From contig NZ_LVEN01000001.1 of NCBI RefSeq assembly GCF_001686925.1, positions 186,001 through 250,000 on the forward strand: a stretch of 64,000 nt of DNA, written 5' to 3'. This stretch comes from Flavobacterium piscis. Its GTDB lineage: Bacteria > Bacteroidota > Bacteroidia > Flavobacteriales > Flavobacteriaceae. Numbering within the stretch: the first letter of the stretch is position 1; every line of letters begins with the position of its first letter. The position numbers and the translations under genes are program-made. The notes under the pieces were generated by a model. That model was given only the letters and a program-made list of their open reading frames with translations, had not been told where the DNA came from and made no database searches. Shown in pieces: positions 60,467 to 64,000 of this stretch.

Positions 60467-61021
60467 TTAGAAAAAGAAATAACCAACAGATACCTGAAAT
60501 ACGCTGTTTTTATTTTTAGCAGAAGAATTATCCACATTATTAATATCAGTTAATCCCAGATTATATCTTACACCAAAATTAAGTCCGTTGTCAAGTTTAT
60601 AGCCTAAGCCAAAATTAACACCAAAATCAAAAGTGTTAAACGAATCTTTTACATTCGTCTTTTCATTTTTTGCAGCAAGTAAAAAACCTATTTGCGGTCC
60701 GGCTTCAACGCTCAATCCTTTTGTTAGATAATATTTTCCCATCAAAGGAATGTTCAGGTAACTTAATTCAATTGTATTATCATTGAAACTATATCCCTGA
60801 CCAGAATACATTAATTCAGGTTGAAAAGAAAATTTTTCAGAAACTGGAATTTCTGATACAACCCCAAAATTAAATGAGGTTACAACATCAATACCTTTGG
60901 TATTATCTCCGCTAACAGATGCAAAGTTTAAACCTCCTTTAGCGCCAAATTTAATTTCCTGGGCATTAACATTTGCGAATCCTAAAACTGTAACAACAGC
61001 TAGTAATAAAAATTTTTTCAT
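60467..61021 (-). CDS. Outer-membrane beta-barrel protein (PorT-like)
   Basis: Protein of 184 residues with a Sec signal (KKFLLLAVVTVLGFANVNAQ) and an eight-strand barrel pattern: EIKFGAKGGLNFASVSG, FSFQPELMYSGQGYSF, LSYLNIPLMGKYYL, LSVEAGPQIGFLLAA, FGVNFGLGYKLDNGLNFGVRYNLGLTDI, ending in the aromatic VSVGYFFF. This matches the OMP_b-brl_2 group. It is 88 bp behind the membrane-bound AraC gene and its export is by Sec and BAM. Confidence 0.92.
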   Translation of the reverse strand: MKKFLLLAVVTVLGFANVNAQEIKFGAKGGLNFASVSGDNTKGIDVVTSFNFGVVSEIPVSEKFSFQPELMYSGQGYSFNDNTIELSYLNIPLMGKYYLTKGLSVEAGPQIGFLLAAKNEKTNVKDSFNTFDFGVNFGLGYKLDNGLNFGVRYNLGLTDINNVDNSSAKNKNSVFQVSVGYFFF

Positions 61022-61109
61022 AAAATTTGTTTTGAATTATTTGAATCCAAAATTCGCATAAGAAAAGCTGTAAGAGGTTTCAAAACCTTAAAACTGTATA
61101 AATTGGTAC

Positions 61110-62246
61110 CTATTTACTGGTATTTTTATATTCATTTGGTGTTTGAGCCGTAACTTTTTTAAAAGCTTTATAAAAAGTCGTTTTTGAAGTAAATCCCGAT
61201 TCTAATCCCATTGTCAACAAATTGTAGTTTTCGTATTCAGAATTTAAGATCATTTCCTTTACAGCTTCAACCCGATATTGATTGATGTAGTTGGCAAAGT
61301 TATCTCCTGTTATTGTATTTATTATTTGTGAAAGATATCCAGCACTTATCCCTAGTTTTTCAGCAACTTTTTCTCTGTTTAATGTACTATCGGTATAAAT
61401 GTGCTGCTCCTTGCACAGTATTTCCAGTTTTTGAAAATAAAGATTATCTGCAGTGATAGATTCCTTATATTCTTCGGGCCTGCTATTTTCTACAATTTGC
61501 AGATTGGTATAAGAATTAGCTAAATCTTCATTTAAAAAATTGGAGATAGCATCTTTGTTTTTGGCCAGTTTATATTTGTAAATACCTATATAAGCTGTCC
61601 AGTGAATGATGAATGTTGCAAATAAAGCCAAAACATTCATACTAGAAGAAATGTCGTAGTCAAGAATTAAGCCGGCTAGAGCAGTAATAAGCCAAACAAT
61701 TAGCAGTATAGAAACAATTGTCAATAGGGTTATGATCCATTTTTTTTCTTGTGGATCTTTTAAATGTCTTATCAAAAAATAAGAGTAAAGCGGAAGAAAT
61801 GGGATGAATGTAACGGCTAATGCAAGTTGGATCAGACCAAGTATTTGGATGATAGCGATGCCTGACTCAGGAATAGTATAAATTCGTGCAACATGATCAA
61901 GATCATTTATGATGTTAAGCACAGCAGAATAAGCAAATGGAATAAAAAGCAAATAATTTTTTTGTTTACTTTTTCCGGTATTATCAGTCCTTTTTTTAAT
62001 AAATAGAAATATAAAAGCAGGTATTAGAAATACCCACTCGATGTCGTCTATAAAACGCAGAAGAGGATAGGAGGTAAATACCTGTTGAATATCAAAAACA
62101 TGAGTCAGTAATTTAATTGAAAGCGTAAATATTAAGAATGCAAGATATTTATTTGAATTACTATTGAATAAGGAAGACTTTAAAATAATCAAACCTAAGA
62201 CTATTCCCTGGAAAATCGCAATATTTAAAAGTGTTGTATAAATCAA
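61110..62246 (-). CDS. Membrane-bound AraC family regulator
   Basis: Protein of 378 residues: seven or so membrane helices in the first 230 residues (IAIFQGIVLGLIILKSSLF, YLAFLIFTLSIKLLTHVF, YLLFIPFAYSAVLNII and others), then a cytoplasmic AraC domain (NREKVAEKLGISAGYLSQIINTITGDNFANYINQYR and YNLLTMGLESGFTSKTTFYKAFKKVTAQTPNEY). This arrangement is common in Bacteroidota and suggests sensing in the membrane. The barrel gene downstream is a candidate target. Confidence 0.92.
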   Translation of the reverse strand: MIYTTLLNIAIFQGIVLGLIILKSSLFNSNSNKYLAFLIFTLSIKLLTHVFDIQQVFTSYPLLRFIDDIEWVFLIPAFIFLFIKKRTDNTGKSKQKNYLLFIPFAYSAVLNIINDLDHVARIYTIPESGIAIIQILGLIQLALAVTFIPFLPLYSYFLIRHLKDPQEKKWIITLLTIVSILLIVWLITALAGLILDYDISSSMNVLALFATFIIHWTAYIGIYKYKLAKNKDAISNFLNEDLANSYTNLQIVENSRPEEYKESITADNLYFQKLEILCKEQHIYTDSTLNREKVAEKLGISAGYLSQIINTITGDNFANYINQYRVEAVKEMILNSEYENYNLLTMGLESGFTSKTTFYKAFKKVTAQTPNEYKNTSK

Positions 62247-62576
62247 TTCTTTAGTATAAAGTTGTTTTTAAATTTTCTTTTAGGATATAGTGGTAATGAA
62301 TCTTTTTAAGACCTATTTATTTCATATGAATTGACGACGAATTTATAGTAATACTAATAACTTTTTTGATGGGTTAAGAAATGATTAACTAAAATGTGTT
62401 ATTCGGTTGTATAAAAAAGAACAGAACAAATTTTTTAAGAGTAGGATTTGTAAAGGCTGTTCTAAAATATTTTTGCATTTCTACCTTTTGCAATACTAAT
62501 CTAAAAGTGGAACTGAAGATATATTCAAGAATTATTAAGTCATCAAAGTAGCAAGATCGCCGTAATTTACCCGCGT

Positions 62577-62734
62577 TTTAGTACGAAAAGTATTCAATAA
62601 ATAAAAAGTCCATTGGATGATTTATGAAATAATTATTCTATTTTTGAGAATAAATAAATACTTATATTTGTTAGAGATAGGTGCTAATTTAGGGTAGTTA
62701 AGGCTTGCTTTGCCAGGGATATACAAGTTGGCGG
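62577..62734 (+). promoter_or_regulatory. Array leader 3 (attI-like site with promoter)
   Basis: Shares GTACGAAAAGTATT and ATAAATAAAAAG with leader 2, TATTTTTG at 62639-62646, and the block 'AATTTAGGGTAG'. The palindrome is degenerate (TTATATTTGTTAG). Ends GGGATATACAAGTTGGCGG with GTT at 62727, 88 nt after the -7 box. Confidence 0.55.
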
Positions 62735-62814
62735 TAGTTTTTCAAAATTGGATAAAAATTGGGATAAAATCACCTCTATTAAAGAGTTTCTTAATAAAAA
62801 TGAAAATCGAGTAA

Positions 62815-63279
62815 ATGAATATTTTAAGAAAAAAAGATGAAATTTTAGCTGCTCTTGGAAATATTAGAGCAATGGAAAGATTACACGTTGATACTCATAC
62901 TGAAGAGAAGATTAAAAATATTTCAGGTATTAAAATTGCAGAATCAAAACAAGGTCAATTTTGGTTAAACTTTCAGGAATTAAATGGATTTTTATTTATG
63001 AATTCTACTATTCTGAGTCATATAAATTTAAAAACATCTCGTGGAGCTAAAATAATTTTACTGACCAAAGAGTATGAAATTGAAATTGACTCAGATGAAA
63101 TTGAAATTGAATCTGACTTTTCAAATGTTTCCAATACTTGGATAACTAAAGTAAGTTTTGTTATTGACATCAAAGAAAAAGAAATAATTGAAAACAGGAA
63201 TTTTGAGGAAATTGAATATCAATTTAAAAAAGAAAAACTGAGATTCTTTGCTAAAAATAAAAACCAACTGCTAACATAG
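62815..63279 (+). CDS. Cassette 8: hypothetical protein
   Basis: Soluble protein of 154 residues (MNILRKKDEILAALGNIRAM..., FWLNFQELNGFLFMNSTILSHI, KIILLTKEYEIEIDSDEIEIESDF). The N-terminal helix plus beta-rich centre is not a family I know. The last codons (CTGCTAACATAG) are part of the terminal arm of site h, so the cassette end encodes the protein's C-terminus. Confidence 0.72.
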   Translation: MNILRKKDEILAALGNIRAMERLHVDTHTEEKIKNISGIKIAESKQGQFWLNFQELNGFLFMNSTILSHINLKTSRGAKIILLTKEYEIEIDSDEIEIESDFSNVSNTWITKVSFVIDIKEKEIIENRNFEEIEYQFKKEKLRFFAKNKNQLLT

Positions 63280-63407
63280 ATACTACAACGGATTTGGACA
63301 AATGGATTAATTTGGAAATGGTTTTGTATTAGGGATGATTTGGCAAAATCCTGAGAATGGGTTTAATTTAGTCCCAAACCCGCTATAATCCCAGAACGTT
63401 AACAGCA
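63266..63407 (+). repeat. attC-like site h
   Basis: CTGCTAAC (63268-63275) pairs with the cassette 8 start GTTGGCGG using two G-T pairs. Stem TACTACAACGGATTTGG with CCAAACCCGCTATAAT, partly degenerate. Ends GTTAACAGC (63398-63406). Confidence 0.65.
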
Positions 63408-63461
63408 ACCTTAAAACAAAAGTCTACGGACAAATTAAACAACAAAAAAATATTTTGAATT

Positions 63462-63956
63462 ATGAGTATGATAGGAAATTTACTTCGAGTTACGAAATCT
63501 GAACTTGAAGATTATTTAAAAGACAGTTCGTTGTTGGAAAACAAAATTTATGATGATGAAACTGAAAACGAAAATTTAGTTGACATTGATAAATCGTGGG
63601 ATGGCATTATATTTTTATTAACTGGACAAAGTTTTGCAACTGCAGAAAATAATCTAGTAAGAATTTTATTTAGTGGACAACTTATTGACGAAGAACAAGA
63701 TTTGGGTTATGGACCAGCTCACTATTTAACACCGGAACAAGTTGCTGAATTAAATAATGAAATTTCAACAATTACAATTGCTGACCTAAAACAAAAATTT
63801 AATCCTAAAAAAATGAATGAATTAGAGGTTTATCCAACAATTTGGGACGAAGGAGATGATGCATTTGACTATGTTGCTGACGGTTTTTTAACTTTACAAA
63901 ATGTTTTTGCAGAAGCAACAAAAAACGAAGAAGCAATAATTACGTTTTTAAACTAA
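63462..63956 (+). CDS. Cassette 9: DUF1877 (YfbM-like) protein
   Basis: Protein of 164 residues with the YfbM signature: MSMIGNLLRVTKSELEDYL, IDKSWDGIIFLLTGQ, LGYGPAHYLTPEQVAELN and WDEGDDAFDYVADGFLTLQNVF. The function of DUF1877 is unknown; members are scattered across bacteria, often next to mobile or toxin-immunity genes. Full length. A terminal arm follows 12 bp after the stop codon. Confidence 0.9.
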   Translation: MSMIGNLLRVTKSELEDYLKDSSLLENKIYDDETENENLVDIDKSWDGIIFLLTGQSFATAENNLVRILFSGQLIDEEQDLGYGPAHYLTPEQVAELNNEISTITIADLKQKFNPKKMNELEVYPTIWDEGDDAFDYVADGFLTLQNVFAEATKNEEAIITFLN

Positions 63957-63967
63957 CAGAAAATGCA

Positions 63968-64000
63968 GCTGCTAACAGCCACTACAACTGATTTGGGCAT
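63968..64000 (+). repeat. attC-like site i (cut by window edge)
   Basis: GCTGCTAAC (63968-63976) against the expected GCTGTTAAC; then AGCCACTACAACTGATTTGGGC, the common 5' half of the stem. Confidence 0.6.

Larger units (their letters stand above)
62727..64000 (+). mobile_element. Gene-cassette array 3 (two cassettes, runs off the edge)
   Basis: Leader 3, cassette 8 (62728-63398, gene 62815), attC-like h, cassette 9 (63399 onward, gene 63462), start of attC-like i at the window end. Organisation as in arrays 1 and 2, 15 kb away. Confidence 0.63.

Overview
The window comes from an AT-rich bacterium of the phylum Bacteroidota, almost certainly a Flavobacterium. Promoters fit the Bacteroidota pattern TAnnTTTG. 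Gene families are typical of the group: ECF sigma/FecR pair, DUF4494, DUF6134, DUF6965, DUF4269, bestrophin, PorT-like barrel, membrane-bound AraC regulators. There are two tRNAs (initiator Met and Glu) and no rRNA.

Layout. (1) 1-10.5 kb: an SDR/AraC pair, then a GAF-type sigma-54 activator followed by a seven-gene oxidoreductase/stress operon with a near-consensus -24/-12 promoter. (2) 10.6-11.5, 22.0-22.4, 30.5-31.1 and 33.2-33.3 kb: four same-direction copies of an interspersed repeat carrying a structured 'AGCTTTTTCCCGCTAT ... ATCGGGGCTAGGG' module. (3) 11.9-21.6 kb: two AraC regulators, a TetR regulator and a seven-gene redox operon that share one operator motif. (4) 22.6-30.4 kb: small hypotheticals and a SOS-mutagenesis type locus (SRAP protein, DnaE2-like polymerase, Y-family polymerase). 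(5) 31.4-39.5 kb: two lipoproteins and a mobilizable island (RadC-like, MobC-like, relaxase, TraG-like coupling protein, candidate oriT) with no integrase. (6) 39.8-48.0 kb and 62.6-64.0 kb: single-gene units separated by ~130-nt imperfect palindromes. (7) 48-62 kb: ordinary chromosome with the tRNAs, a glycosyltransferase, a sigma/FecR/STN locus, a sterol desaturase-type enzyme and an outer-membrane barrel.

The most interesting signal is region 6. Nine one-gene units, all on the + strand, sit between repeats that begin ...AAC and end GTT..., as integron attC sites do. The first 9-16 nt of each unit are the reverse complement of the start of the palindrome that ends the same unit, and this arm sequence differs from unit to unit. 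That is the hallmark of mobile gene cassettes whose R' and R'' core sites travel together. Each of the three arrays starts with a conserved leader: a TATTTTTG -7 box 88-91 nt before the first GTT, and in two leaders a CTGACATTTGTCAG palindrome. The leader could act as attI plus promoter. A tenth, reverse-oriented and decayed unit sits at 33.3-33.9 kb. No integron integrase is encoded here, so these are best read as integrase-less cassette clusters (CALIN-like) in a Flavobacterium, or as a related recombination system with longer terminal complementarity than classical integrons.
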